A stretch of DNA of 64,000 nt from Curtobacterium sp. MCBA15_012 (lineage in GTDB: Bacteria > Actinomycetota > Actinomycetes > Actinomycetales > Microbacteriaceae): the NCBI RefSeq assembly GCF_001864935.2, contig NZ_CP126267.1, forward strand, positions 310,001-374,000, in the 5' to 3' direction. Below, piece after piece: positions 34,558-43,255 of this stretch. A program made the translations under genes and the position numbers. Below the pieces are notes generated by a model. It made no database searches, was not told the DNA's origin, and was given only the letters and a program-made list of their open reading frames with translations. Every line of letters begins with the position of its first letter. Within the stretch, counting starts at the first letter, position 1.

Positions 34558-35271
34558 TCAGGCGACCGCGGTGGCGGCGTCGACGATGAAAGCGACGACC
34601 TCGTCGGGGTGCGACAGCATGACGAGGTGCGGGGCGTCGAGCTCGACGACCGAGCGGAAGCCGCCGCGCTCGTAGCCGAACCGCTCGACGGCCGGGTTGA
34701 TGGTGTGGTCGGCGGCCGAGACGATGCCCCACGCGGGCTTCGTCCGCCAGGCGGCGACGGGGGCCTCCTCGCCGAAGGCCAGGGCCGCGAGGGGGCGCTG
34801 CGAGACGGCGAGGACCTCGGTGGTCCGGCGGTCGACCCCGGCGGCGAAGACCTCGGGGAACGCGGCGACGTCGACGGAGACGTCCGTGCCGTCCTCGGCG
34901 CCGGGCACAGGGAAGGGCGTGTAGACGAGGTTCGCCGCGAGGTCGGAGTCCGGGAAGCCGCCCTGCAGCGCGCCGAGGCTCTCGCCCTCGTCGAGCGCGT
35001 AGCCGGCGAGGTACACGAGCCCCACGACGTTCTCGGCGGCGCCGGCGACGGTGATGACCGCGCCGCCGTACGAGTGGCCGACGAGCAGGACGGGGCCGTC
35101 GATCTTCTCGACGACCGAGCGGACGTACGCGGCGTCGCCGAGCAGGCTGCGGTTCGGCACCGCGGGCACGCGGACGGTGTGGCCCTGGTCGAGCAGGGCG
35201 CGGGTGACCGGGGCGTAGCTCGCGGAGTCCGCGAACGCTCCGTGGACGAGCACGATGGTGGGTGTCGACAT
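34558..35271 (-). CDS. Alpha/beta hydrolase 3
   Basis: A 237-residue relative of hydrolase 1, with the same LVHGAFADS start, nucleophile GHSYGG and terminal APHLVMLSHPD. Its ribosome site is AGAGAGGAA. It is the first gene of the hydrolase operon and directly divergent from the XRE regulator at 35540. The resemblance to hydrolase 1 suggests an old duplication. Confidence 0.92.
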   Translation of the reverse strand: MSTPTIVLVHGAFADSASYAPVTRALLDQGHTVRVPAVPNRSLLGDAAYVRSVVEKIDGPVLLVGHSYGGAVITVAGAAENVVGLVYLAGYALDEGESLGALQGGFPDSDLAANLVYTPFPVPGAEDGTDVSVDVAAFPEVFAAGVDRRTTEVLAVSQRPLAALAFGEEAPVAAWRTKPAWGIVSAADHTINPAVERFGYERGGFRSVVELDAPHLVMLSHPDEVVAFIVDAATAVA

Positions 35272-35442
35272 CGACGTTCCTCTCTGTCGTGGTGCTGGTG
35301 CTGGTGTCGGGTGGAGACCCGGCTGCTCCCGCCGGTGCGTCGACCCGCGGACGTCCCGAACGCTAGGGAGCGACCGGGGCGCCCGTCGTGGCCCCGCTGC
35401 GGTCACCCTCGCCGCAGCCGCGCGGACACGGGGGAGGCGGCG

Positions 35443-35475
35443 CGGATCTAGGTACCCCGCGCCCCGGATCTAGGT
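35443..35475. promoter_or_regulatory. Direct-repeat operator in the hydrolase/XRE divergon
   Basis: CGGATCTAGGT occurs at 35443-35453 and again at 35465-35475, 22 bases apart (two helical turns). It lies between the divergent hydrolase operon and the XRE gene, a likely binding site for that regulator. Confidence 0.65.
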
Positions 35476-35539
35476 CGTCGACGGCTTGGGTCGCTCGTCG
35501 CCGCTGCCCTACCGTCGAGACCGGGAGGGAGGCCGCACC

Positions 35540-36481
35540 GTGGACGACGAGACCGTGCAGCTCGGGGCGGACGAGACCGTGCAGCTCGGGGCGTACCTGC
35601 GGGCGCACCGCGACCGCCTCCGACCCGACCAGGCCGGCCTGCCCGTGACCCGGGGGCGCAGGGTCCTCGGGCTCCGCCGCCAGGAGGTCGCCGAGCTCGC
35701 CGGGATCAGCGCCGACTACTACCTGCGCCTCGAGCAGGGCAAGGACCGCCGCCCCTCCGTGCAGGTGCTGTCCGCCCTGGCCCGCACCTTCCACCTCGAC
35801 CCCGACGGTCGCGACCACCTGTTCCGGCTCGCCGGGCAGCACGGTCCGAGGTCGAGCGCACCGTCCGCCGACCTCGAGGGCCTGGTCGCGATGGTGTCCG
35901 CCTGGTCGGGTGTCCCGGCGGTCGTGGTCGACCCGCACCAGGACCTCGTGGTCGTGAACGCGCTCGGGCGGTGGTTCGTCCCGTCCGGCAGCGATGTCGG
36001 CGACAACCTGCTCGAGGCGCTCGTCGACCAGGTCGCGCACACGACCGACCCCCGCCTGCTGCGGGAGCGCGAGATCGCGGTCGCCGACGCGACGGCCGCC
36101 CTCCGGTTCCACGGCGACCCGGCCTCGCCGCGCCTGGCGGCGCTCGTCCGCGGGCTGTCCGCGCGGTCCGCGGTCGTCCGCCGGGTGTGGGACAGCCAGG
36201 AGGCCCGTCCCCGGCGGGCGGGCACGGTCACCGTGGACGTCGGGACGGCCCGCACCGACGGGGCGGCCGAAGGGGGCGCGGTCACCGGGAGCACGGCCAC
36301 CGCGGTGACGTTCCGCTCGCAGACCCTCGAGGTGCACGGGGGTGCCGCGTTCCTCACCACCTTCTACGGGACGCCGGGGAGCCCCGCGGCCGCAGCACTC
36401 GCCGCCGTCGACGCGACGGCCCGCCCGGGTCGTCGTGCCGAGGTGTCCGATCCGCGCGTCGGTGCCACACTGGGCGTGTGA
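35540..36481 (+). CDS. XRE-family regulator with MmyB-like ligand domain
   Basis: A 313-residue regulator. The N-terminal helix-turn-helix contains LRRQEVAELAGISADYYLRLEQGK, and residues about 105-300 form the MmyB-like ligand-binding domain typical of actinobacterial regulators that control a divergent reductase or hydrolase. The GTG start has GGGAGGGA upstream. An exact 24-base duplication (35546-35593) repeats DETVQLGA at the N-terminus. It is followed by the LuxR gene with a four-base overlap. Confidence 0.9.
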   Translation: MDDETVQLGADETVQLGAYLRAHRDRLRPDQAGLPVTRGRRVLGLRRQEVAELAGISADYYLRLEQGKDRRPSVQVLSALARTFHLDPDGRDHLFRLAGQHGPRSSAPSADLEGLVAMVSAWSGVPAVVVDPHQDLVVVNALGRWFVPSGSDVGDNLLEALVDQVAHTTDPRLLREREIAVADATAALRFHGDPASPRLAALVRGLSARSAVVRRVWDSQEARPRRAGTVTVDVGTARTDGAAEGGAVTGSTATAVTFRSQTLEVHGGAAFLTTFYGTPGSPAAAALAAVDATARPGRRAEVSDPRVGATLGV

Positions 36482-39315
36482 AGGAGCGTGCCGCCGTCGT
36501 CGGCCGGGACGGGGAGCTCCGGCGTCTCCGTGGCCTGGTCGACGAGATCGCCACCCGGGGTTCGGCCGTCGTCGTCGACGGTGACGCCGGCGTGGGCAAG
36601 TCCACCCTCGTCGACGCGGTCGCCGCGTACGCGCAGGACCGCGGCGTCCGGGTGCTGCGCACCGCGGGCTCGTTGTCCGAGTCGGGCGCGCAGTACGCCG
36701 CCCTGCAGCTCCTGCTCCACCCGCTGCGCGACGCGGTCGACGCCCTGCCGGGACCGCAGCGGGACGCCCTCGACGCCGCCTTCGGCCGGTCCGACGCCGC
36801 GGCACCGACACCGCTGATGGCCGGGCTCGCGGCCCTCACGCTCGTCACCGACGCCTCCGCCGAACGGCCCGTGCTGCTCGTCGTCGAGGACCTGCACTGG
36901 GTCGACCCCGAGTCGCAGTGGGCGCTCCGCATGCTCGCCCGGCGCATCGGTCAGGACCCGGTCGTCGTCCTCGTGACCACCCGCCTGCCGCCCGACGGCG
37001 ACCAGACCGACCTCGACCGCGTGCACCTCGGACCGCTCGACGGCCACGACGCCGAGGCGCTGCTCGACGTGCTCGACCGACCGCCGGTGGGCGCCGCACG
37101 ACGGGCCCTGCTCGACCTCGCCCAGGGCAACCCGCTGGCCCTCGTCGAGCTGAGCGGGCGGGACGGCACCGCGGGCGAGGACGGCGCCGTGACCCGGCGC
37201 CTCGAGTCCGCCTTCGCCGAGCGGTTCGGCGAGCTCGACCAGCCCGCCCGGTTGGCCGTGCTCGCGGTCGCGCTCGGCGGCACCGCCACCGCCGAGGACG
37301 CCGGACGCGCCGTGCACGCCGCGCTCGGCCGGTACCCCGACCCCTCGTGGATCGACCGGGCGGTGGCCGCGTCGCTCCTCGTCTGGTCGGACCGCGGGGG
37401 CCTGCGCTTCCGGCACCCGCTCGTGCAGACCGCCGTGACGAACATCAGCCGTCCGTCCGAACGTGCCGCCGTGCTCCGTGCCCTCGTGACCGAGCACGCC
37501 GACGACCCGGACCGGACGCTGTGGTGGCGCGCCGAACTCGCGACCGGCCCGGACCCGGCGCTCGCCGACGAGCTCGCCGCGCACGCAGCCGACGCCCTGA
37601 CGACACGCGACCTCGTGACCGCCGCGCGGGCGACCGAGCGCGCGGCCGAGCTCACCCCGGCCGGCGGCGGCCGGGTCGCACGGCTGCTCGATGCGGCGGA
37701 CTGCGCCGGGCTGGCCGGACGCGTGACCGACGCGGCACTGCTCCTGCAGCGCGCCGTCACCGAGACGACCGACCCCGTGCTGCTCGCCCGCGCCGCGTGG
37801 ATCCGCGAGACGCTGCCGACCGGACGCACGGCGCTGGCCCGGGGCGACCTCGGTCCGGCGCTCGCCGCGGTCGGCGACCTGCAGCGGCACGGCGCGGTGG
37901 ACCTCGCCACGGGTGCGCTGCTGCACCTCGCGGCGATCGCCTGGGACCACAACCGCCAGGCGTTCCCGGACGCCCCCATGCTCACCGCGGTCCGCGCGCT
38001 CCCGCTCCCCGAGGACGACCCCCGCGCCGTCGTGCTCGCCGCGGTCACCGAGCCGATCGCCCGCGGCGACGAGGTGGTCGCCCGCGTCCTCGCGCTCGAC
38101 CCGAGCGTCACCGACGACCCCGAGCAGGCCTGGTGGCTCGGCTACGCACTGAACGTCGCGGGCGAGATCGAGGGTGCCCGGGAACGCCTCGACCACGCCG
38201 TCGCCGGACTCCGGGCGCGCGGCGACATCCGGGTGCTCCCGCAGGCGCTCCTCGGCGCCTCGATGAGCAACTACCAGGCCGGCCGGACCGTGCGCGCGCG
38301 GGAGCTGGCCGAGGAGGCCGTCGTGCTCGGCCGCGACCTCGGCGACGCGGGCTACACGACCGCAGCCCGCTCCTGCGTCGCCTGGTTCGCCGCGATCGAC
38401 GGCGTCCCACCGGACCGCGACGCGATCGCCGGCGGCTCGGAGGAGGGCGCGCACGTCCTGCAGTCGAGCGTGATGCGCGCCAACCTTGCCGGTGCGACGG
38501 CCGTGAGCGCGCTGCTCGACCGGCGTCCGCGCGACGCCCGCGAGGCACTGCGGCACCTGCTCGACCCGGACGCCGACGGCCACAACCCGACCTTCGCGGT
38601 GCTCACCACGCAGGACTTCGTCGACGCCGCGCTCGCCACCGACGCCCGTGACCTGGTCGAACGGCACCGCGATCGGCTGGCCGCCCTGCACGAGCGGTGG
38701 CACGGACCGATCCTCGTGACGGCCCTGCGCTACACCGAGTCCGCGCTGGCCCTCGAGCGGGACCCCGACGCGGCCGTCCGGCGACTCCTCGCCGAGCCCC
38801 TGCCGATGCCGTACGTGCAGGGCCGGGCGCTGCTGCTCGCCGGCGACCACCTCCGCCGGTCCGGTCGCGGTGCGGACGCCCGTCCGGTGCTGCACGCGGC
38901 GCTGTCGGTCCTGGAGCACACCGCCGTGGACGCGTGGGCACGACGCACGCGCGAGGTCCTCCGGGCGACCGGGGAACGCCTGCCCGAGGCGCCGCCGTCC
39001 GGCGTCCCGGTGCTCACCCCGCAGGAGCTGCGGATCTGCACGCTCGCGGCGACCGGGTTGACGAACCGGGCGATCGCGCAGCAGATGTTCCTGTCGCCGC
39101 GGACCGTCGGGGCGCACCTGTACGCGGCGTACCGGAAGCTCGGGATCGGGGGGCGCGCGCAGCTCGCGGCGGTCCTCCGGCCCGACGGTCAGGACGGGGC
39201 GGTCGGGCAGGACGGGGCGGTCGGACAGGACGGGGCGGTCGGACAGGACGGGGCGGCCGGGTCCGTCGGGTCGGCCGGGTCGGCCGGGGACGTCGCGGAG
39301 CCGGGTCGGTCCTGA
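36478..39315 (+). CDS. LuxR-family ATPase regulator (LAL type)
   Basis: A 945-residue regulator: an AAA ATPase domain at the N-terminus (Walker A GDAGVGKST, Walker B LLVVEDLHWVD), a long TPR-like helical middle and a C-terminal LuxR helix-turn-helix (LTPQELRICTLAATGLTNRAIA). The GTG start overlaps the XRE stop. The tail after the DNA-binding domain is a run of GQDGAV repeats from an 18-base tandem repeat. Target genes and inducer unknown; its placement suggests joint control with the XRE protein. Confidence 0.9.
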   Translation: MKERAAVVGRDGELRRLRGLVDEIATRGSAVVVDGDAGVGKSTLVDAVAAYAQDRGVRVLRTAGSLSESGAQYAALQLLLHPLRDAVDALPGPQRDALDAAFGRSDAAAPTPLMAGLAALTLVTDASAERPVLLVVEDLHWVDPESQWALRMLARRIGQDPVVVLVTTRLPPDGDQTDLDRVHLGPLDGHDAEALLDVLDRPPVGAARRALLDLAQGNPLALVELSGRDGTAGEDGAVTRRLESAFAERFGELDQPARLAVLAVALGGTATAEDAGRAVHAALGRYPDPSWIDRAVAASLLVWSDRGGLRFRHPLVQTAVTNISRPSERAAVLRALVTEHADDPDRTLWWRAELATGPDPALADELAAHAADALTTRDLVTAARATERAAELTPAGGGRVARLLDAADCAGLAGRVTDAALLLQRAVTETTDPVLLARAAWIRETLPTGRTALARGDLGPALAAVGDLQRHGAVDLATGALLHLAAIAWDHNRQAFPDAPMLTAVRALPLPEDDPRAVVLAAVTEPIARGDEVVARVLALDPSVTDDPEQAWWLGYALNVAGEIEGARERLDHAVAGLRARGDIRVLPQALLGASMSNYQAGRTVRARELAEEAVVLGRDLGDAGYTTAARSCVAWFAAIDGVPPDRDAIAGGSEEGAHVLQSSVMRANLAGATAVSALLDRRPRDAREALRHLLDPDADGHNPTFAVLTTQDFVDAALATDARDLVERHRDRLAALHERWHGPILVTALRYTESALALERDPDAAVRRLLAEPLPMPYVQGRALLLAGDHLRRSGRGADARPVLHAALSVLEHTAVDAWARRTREVLRATGERLPEAPPSGVPVLTPQELRICTLAATGLTNRAIAQQMFLSPRTVGAHLYAAYRKLGIGGRAQLAAVLRPDGQDGAVGQDGAVGQDGAVGQDGAAGSVGSAGSAGDVAEPGRS
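39190..39261 (+). repeat. 18-base tandem repeat in the LuxR 3' end
   Basis: Four copies of CAGGACGGGGCGGTCGGR encode QDGAVG repeats at the C-terminus of the regulator, beyond the DNA-binding domain. In-frame, so copy number changes only the tail length. Confidence 0.85.
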
Positions 39316-39350
39316 CCGGCCGCGCCGCGACCGGTGTCCGGACCCCGTGC

Positions 39351-39394
39351 CGGACGGGAGGCGCGGTGCCGGCCCGACCCGCGCCTCCCGTCCG
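39351..39394. repeat. REP-like palindromic element
   Basis: CGGACGGGAGGCGCGG and CCGCGCCTCCCGTCCG arms around a short loop, between the convergent LuxR and SnoaL genes. Same family as the copies at 31771, 41584, 49228, 55854, 58119 and 61619. Confidence 0.85.
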
Positions 39395-39510
39395 CGGGAC
39401 GTGCCGGACGTGGTGCGGCCCGGCGTCGCGCCGCACGGCGGCCGTCGGCCGTGCGCGATCGACGGGTGCGGACCCGTGTCGCGTCCGCACCCGTCGTGTG
39501 TCGCGTGCCG

Positions 39511-39966
39511 TCAGCCCCAGGCTGCCGGGGTGGGGGCGTCCGCGGGAGCGTTCAGCTGCGCGATCAGGCCGGCGAAGTCCTCCAGGTGCCAGGTCGTGAC
39601 GATCTTCCCGTCGCGCACCTGGTGGACGTCCATGGTGCGCATCTCGATGCGCTTGCCGGTGGGCTGGTGTCCCATGAAGACGCCCTGGTGGGTGCCGGAC
39701 ACGGTGTTCCGGACGGCGACCCTGTCGCCCTGGACGACGAAGTCCTGGTGCTCGACCGCGTAGTCGGGCATCGCCTGCCGGAACTGCGCGATCTGCCCCT
39801 TCATGCCCGCCGGCCCCTGTTCCTGGCCCGGTGCGAGCGGCAGGTCGGTCCAGTCCTCGGCGAGGACCTCGTCGTATGCGCTGGTGTCGCCGGTGCGGAA
39901 CGGTTCGTAGAACGCGCGGACGACGTCCTCGGTGGTGGTGTCGTCGGTGTCGTGTGTGGTGCTCAT
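39511..39966 (-). CDS. SnoaL-like ester-cyclase-fold protein
   Basis: A 151-residue protein of the SnoaL/NTF2 fold (VVRAFYEPFRTGD, MPDYAVEHQDFVVQGDRVAVR, GKIVTTWHLED). In many actinobacteria such proteins are predicted ester cyclases or small hydrolases of unknown substrate. The start ATG 39966 follows GAGAGG. It is downstream of the DUF4267 gene in a TetR-controlled operon. Confidence 0.88.
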   Translation of the reverse strand: MSTTHDTDDTTTEDVVRAFYEPFRTGDTSAYDEVLAEDWTDLPLAPGQEQGPAGMKGQIAQFRQAMPDYAVEHQDFVVQGDRVAVRNTVSGTHQGVFMGHQPTGKRIEMRTMDVHQVRDGKIVTTWHLEDFAGLIAQLNAPADAPTPAAWG

Positions 39967-40049
39967 CAGGGTGACCTCTCGGAGTCGGTGGTGCGGAAGG
40001 AGTCGACGGGGTGCAGCGAGGGAGCCGGGCGCGCGGCCGGGTTGCGTGC

Positions 40050-40412
40050 TCAGGCGAGCGCGAGGACGAGGCCGGCGACGATCAGGACGACGGCGGTCGC
40101 GGCGTGCACGCTGAGCGCCTGACGGAGCGTCCCGCCGTTCGTGACGACGATGATCGCGTCCCCGACGGGCGTGACGGCCGCGGCGACGAGGGCCCAGCCG
40201 AACACGTGCGGGCCGGCGACGAGGAGCACGACCAGGGGGACGATGCCGGACGTGATGTCGCGGACTCCCTTGATCGAGGTGAACGCGCGGCGACGGTCCT
40301 CGGCGATGCCGAACCCGGCCGTCGCGACCTCGGGCGCGATCAGGAAGCGGCCGCCGATGAAGAGGATGAACGCACATCCCAGGACGGCGACGATGAGCGC
40401 GACTGTGACCAC
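40050..40412 (-). CDS. DUF4267 membrane protein
   Basis: A 120-residue protein with four membrane segments; FGIAEDRRRAFTSIKGVRDI and GDAIIVVTNGG are characteristic of DUF4267. GTG start at 40412 with GAAAGG upstream. First gene of the operon that also holds the SnoaL-like gene, divergent from TetR. Function unknown. Confidence 0.88.
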   Translation of the reverse strand: MVTVALIVAVLGCAFILFIGGRFLIAPEVATAGFGIAEDRRRAFTSIKGVRDITSGIVPLVVLLVAGPHVFGWALVAAAVTPVGDAIIVVTNGGTLRQALSVHAATAVVLIVAGLVLALA

Positions 40413-40429
40413 GGGTGATGCCTTTCGAG

Positions 40430-40497
40430 GTTAGATAACAACGTTCTTCTTCGAGCGTACTGCTCGGAGGAACGCCTGTCTAGTGCTGTTACCTAAC
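40430..40497. promoter_or_regulatory. Paired GTTANNTAAC operators
   Basis: GTTAGATAAC (40430-40439) and GTTACCTAAC (40488-40497) are both palindromes of the form GTTANNTAAC. They flank the divergent promoters of the DUF4267 operon and the TetR gene, 58 bases apart centre to centre, fitting TetR control of both. Confidence 0.75.
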
Positions 40498-40518
40498 GCC
40501 TCTTGCTACGGTGCTCGC

Positions 40519-41055
40519 ATGGCACCTCGACCCGCTCCCGACCTCGACCTCAGACGCGACCAGATCGTCCAGGCCGCGCGCGCGGTCGCCGAGGGCGAAG
40601 GGTGGGAGGCCGTGACGATGCGACGGCTCGCGAGTGCGCTGGGGGCGACGCAGCCGGTGGTCTACTCGGCGTTCCCCGGGGGGCGACAGGCGGTGATCGA
40701 CGCGGTCGCACTCCGGGGCTTCGAGGCGATCGCAGCAGCGCTCGAGGCGGTCCCCGCCGAGCCGCTCCCGCGGATGCAGGCGTACCTGGCGTTCGCGGCC
40801 GACCAGCCGCGTGTCTACGAAGCGATGTTCTCGATGCCGTCGGGCCTGGAGTTCGGCACCGGTGCCGGGGCCGGGCCGTTGCAGCGCGCGTTCGCCGCGA
40901 TCGAGGCAGCGTTCCCCGGATCCGACGGGACGGCAGCCGAGGTCGCCTGGGCCGCGGTCCACGGGCTGGCGACCCTCGAGAACGGCGGGCGCCTCCCGGC
41001 CGTCCGGTCAGGCGCGCGCCTGGCGTACCTGCACCGCGCCCTGACCACGGACTGA
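40519..41055 (+). CDS. TetR-family regulator
   Basis: A 178-residue regulator with helix-turn-helix VTMRRLASALGATQPVVYSAFPGG. The ATG lies 22 bases downstream of an operator-like palindrome and has no strong ribosome site, so transcripts may be nearly leaderless. It is divergent from DUF4267/SnoaL and convergent with the BLUF gene, ten bases away. Confidence 0.9.
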   Translation: MAPRPAPDLDLRRDQIVQAARAVAEGEGWEAVTMRRLASALGATQPVVYSAFPGGRQAVIDAVALRGFEAIAAALEAVPAEPLPRMQAYLAFAADQPRVYEAMFSMPSGLEFGTGAGAGPLQRAFAAIEAAFPGSDGTAAEVAWAAVHGLATLENGGRLPAVRSGARLAYLHRALTTD

Positions 41056-41065
41056 CCCTGCCCCG

Positions 41066-41479
41066 TCAGTCCCCGCGGGGCCGGAACCACCGGATGAGCT
41101 CACGGAGCGCCGGCAGGGACGCCACCTGGGCACCGCCGTCGAGGTCGTCGAACGTGGTCCGGTAGCCGGGCGCCTGCTCGACGTCGGTGTCCTCGGCCGG
41201 GTAGCCCATCGTCCACTCGGGGAACTGCCGCTCCTCGACGACGTCCTCGAGCAGGACGGTCACCTTGGTGTGCCGGTCGTCGTGCTTGATGGTCTCCATC
41301 TTCGCGCGCACCGCCCGGTCCGGCCCCTCGAGCAGCTGCAGGAAGTACCCGTTCCGGAACAGCAGCACGCCGGTGATGTCGTTCTCGGCGTTCGCCCGTC
41401 GGCTCTGCTCGAGCAGGTGGGCCAGGTCGTCGTCACCGAGCGGACGCGTCGCGACGCTCGAGTAGATCAGGGACAGCAT
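41066..41479 (-). CDS. BLUF-domain blue-light sensor
   Basis: A 137-residue single-domain flavin photoreceptor. Landmarks of BLUF are present: Tyr in SLIYSS near residue 7, Asn in NDITGVLLF near 33, Gln in GYFLQLLEGP near 50 and Trp in FPEWTMGY. There is no attached output domain, so it must signal through a partner. Ribosome site GGAG. No clear partner gene lies next to it. Confidence 0.92.
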   Translation of the reverse strand: MLSLIYSSVATRPLGDDDLAHLLEQSRRANAENDITGVLLFRNGYFLQLLEGPDRAVRAKMETIKHDDRHTKVTVLLEDVVEERQFPEWTMGYPAEDTDVEQAPGYRTTFDDLDGGAQVASLPALRELIRWFRPRGD

Positions 41480-41583
41480 CGGGACTCCATCTCGACGGTC
41501 GGGTCGGGTCCCAGCAGTCAACTCCTGGGCACCGGCCAGCAGCCTGGTGAGCGCGTGCCCCGGACGACGCGACGCGCGCGGGC

Positions 41584-41629
41584 GCGGACGGGAGGCGCGG
41601 GGCGGGCCCGCACCGTGCCTCCCGTCCGC
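41584..41629. repeat. REP-like palindromic element
   Basis: GCGGACGGGAGGCGCGG with right arm CCGTGCCTCCCGTCCGC (one mismatch). It sits between the divergent BLUF and sugar-kinase genes, a place where a terminator would not be expected. Confidence 0.8.
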
Positions 41630-41677
41630 CCCGTGGGACGCTGCGGAACCCGCGCGCACTCTGCCAGGGTGGGCGGC

Positions 41678-42592
41678 ATGGACACCGTCATCGTCATCGG
41701 AGAAGCCCTGGTCGACGTCGTCGACCGCCCCGAGGGGCGGGTCGAGCACCCGGGCGGCAGCCCGATGAACGTCGCCGTCGGCCTCGCGCGGCTCGGCCGG
41801 CCCGCACGGCTCGTCTGTGCCCTCGGCGACGACGCCCGCGGCGCGTCGGTCCGCGACCACGTCGGTGCGAGCGACGTGCAGGTGGACGCGACCGCGATCG
41901 ACCGGACCTCGACGGCGGTCGCGACCATCGGCGAGGACGGCGGTGCCTCGTACGAGTTCGACCTCGACTGGCGGCTCGACGCCGTCGACGTCCCCGCGGG
42001 CACCCCGCTCGTGCACGTCGGTTCGATCGGCGCGGTGCTGCAGCCGGGCGCGCAGGTGGTGCTCGACGCCGTCCGCTCCCGCCCGACCGGTGCCCTGGTG
42101 TCGGTCGACCCGAACGTGCGACCGACCATCACGCCGGACCGCGACGGCGTGCTCGCGACCCTCGCGCCACTGCTCGCCGAGGCCGATGTCGTGAAGTGCA
42201 GCGACGAGGACGCGGCCTGGCTCTGGCCGGACCGGGACGTCGACGCGGTGCTCGACGGCCTGCTCGAGCACGGGGCCGGCCTCGCCGCCGTGACCCTCGG
42301 CGGCTCGGGCTGCGCGATCGCCACCGCTCGTGCGCGACGCACGCTGCCGGCGCCCACGGTCGACGTCGCGGACACCATCGGTGCGGGCGACTCGTTCATG
42401 TCCGGGCTGCTCGCCGGCGTCCTCGCGACGGGGACGGCCCCGGTCGACCTCGACGAGGACGAGCTCGGGCGGCTCGCGGCCCTCGCGCTGGCGTGCGCGG
42501 CGGTCACGGTGTCGCGGCCGGGCGCGGACCCGCCCACGCGGGACGAGCTGGCGGCGGACGTCGCGGCGACGTTGGGGGAGCGGGCGGTCTAG
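41678..42592 (+). CDS. PfkB-family carbohydrate kinase (fructokinase-like)
   Basis: A 304-residue ribokinase-family sugar kinase. IGEALVDVV and GGSPMNVAVGLARLG are the N-terminal PfkB signature; DTIGAGDSFMSGL holds the catalytic Asp and anion hole. Length and motifs fit fructokinase. It appears monocistronic. The TAG stop overlaps, by CTAG, the stop of an open frame on the other strand. Confidence 0.9.
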   Translation: MDTVIVIGEALVDVVDRPEGRVEHPGGSPMNVAVGLARLGRPARLVCALGDDARGASVRDHVGASDVQVDATAIDRTSTAVATIGEDGGASYEFDLDWRLDAVDVPAGTPLVHVGSIGAVLQPGAQVVLDAVRSRPTGALVSVDPNVRPTITPDRDGVLATLAPLLAEADVVKCSDEDAAWLWPDRDVDAVLDGLLEHGAGLAAVTLGGSGCAIATARARRTLPAPTVDVADTIGAGDSFMSGLLAGVLATGTAPVDLDEDELGRLAALALACAAVTVSRPGADPPTRDELAADVAATLGERAV

Positions 42593-42708
42593 ACCGGCTG
42601 GGCGAGCTGCACCGGCGCGTCGAGCGTGCCGTGCTCGCTGTCCACGGCCGCGCGCCGGGCCGCGGCGTGGTGCAGCGCACGGATGCCCCGACCGCCGAGG
42701 ACCTCAAT
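42589..42708 (-). other. Coding-like open tail without start
   Basis: On the minus strand a frame of 39 codons reads IEVLGGRGIRALHHAAARR and ends DAPVQLAQPV at a TAG that shares CTAG with the kinase stop. About nine in ten third positions are G or C, as in real genes here. No ATG, GTG or TTG opens it: it begins inside the small membrane gene. Perhaps a gene remnant, or a +1 extension of the 42704 gene. Confidence 0.3.
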
Positions 42709-42832
42709 CCTCCCGGCGGGTGTCGAGCGAGCGACGCCGACGCGCGACGAGCGACTGCACGCCCCACGAGACGAGCGCCACCACGGCGACGAGCACGACG
42801 ACGGTGACGACCAGGTTCACGTTCCCGAACAC
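42704..42832 (-). CDS. Small single-pass membrane protein
   Basis: A 42-residue protein, MFGNVNLVVTVVVL at the start, one membrane helix, then a basic end VARRRRSLDTRRED. It follows the two Asp23-like genes and the sigma-factor gene on the same strand, a place where short membrane proteins are typical of Gls24/Asp23 operons. GTG start; the ribosome site is poor, and a GGAGACC/GGTCTCC inverted repeat lies just before it. Confidence 0.55.
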   Translation of the reverse strand: MFGNVNLVVTVVVLVAVVALVSWGVQSLVARRRRSLDTRRED

Positions 42833-42915
42833 GTCACGAGCGGAGACCAGTCGGTCTCCCCACGGCGGAGCGCCCCGCTGGGCCGACGATGTCGAGCTGG
42901 TGTCCGGAAGGCGGT

Positions 42916-43245
42916 CTAGACGCCCTCGACGAGCCGCACCCGGACGTCGATCACGTCGGCGCGCGTGCCGCCGAGCCCGTCGACGACGTCGCGCAGGCGC
43001 TCGCCGACCTCGCGGACGGTGTCCGTGGCGGGCCGCTCGTCGGCGACGGCGATGCCGGTCACGATCCGCAGCGCGGAGCCGTGTCGCTGGACGTCGACGA
43101 CCGCGTCCGGCTCGTGGAGCGCGAAGGCCGCCGCCGCGATCTCGGCGGCCGCGTGTGCGATCGGTCGCGGCGGGTGCACGGCGACCACGCCGGGGACCCC
43201 GCGCACGGCCGTGGTGAGGGTCCGGGAGAGCTCGTCGTCGTTCAC
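42916..43245 (-). CDS. Asp23/Gls24-like protein 2
   Basis: A 109-residue protein related to the C-terminal part of Asp23/Gls24 envelope-stress proteins: a VHEPDAV/RIVTGIAV strand pair, a helix and the final VIDVRVRLVEGV. GTG start with GAGGAG upstream, coupled to the 43256 gene. Probably interacts with it at the membrane. Confidence 0.75.
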   Translation of the reverse strand: MNDDELSRTLTTAVRGVPGVVAVHPPRPIAHAAAEIAAAAFALHEPDAVVDVQRHGSALRIVTGIAVADERPATDTVREVGERLRDVVDGLGGTRADVIDVRVRLVEGV

Positions 43246-43255
43246 AGGGTGCTCC

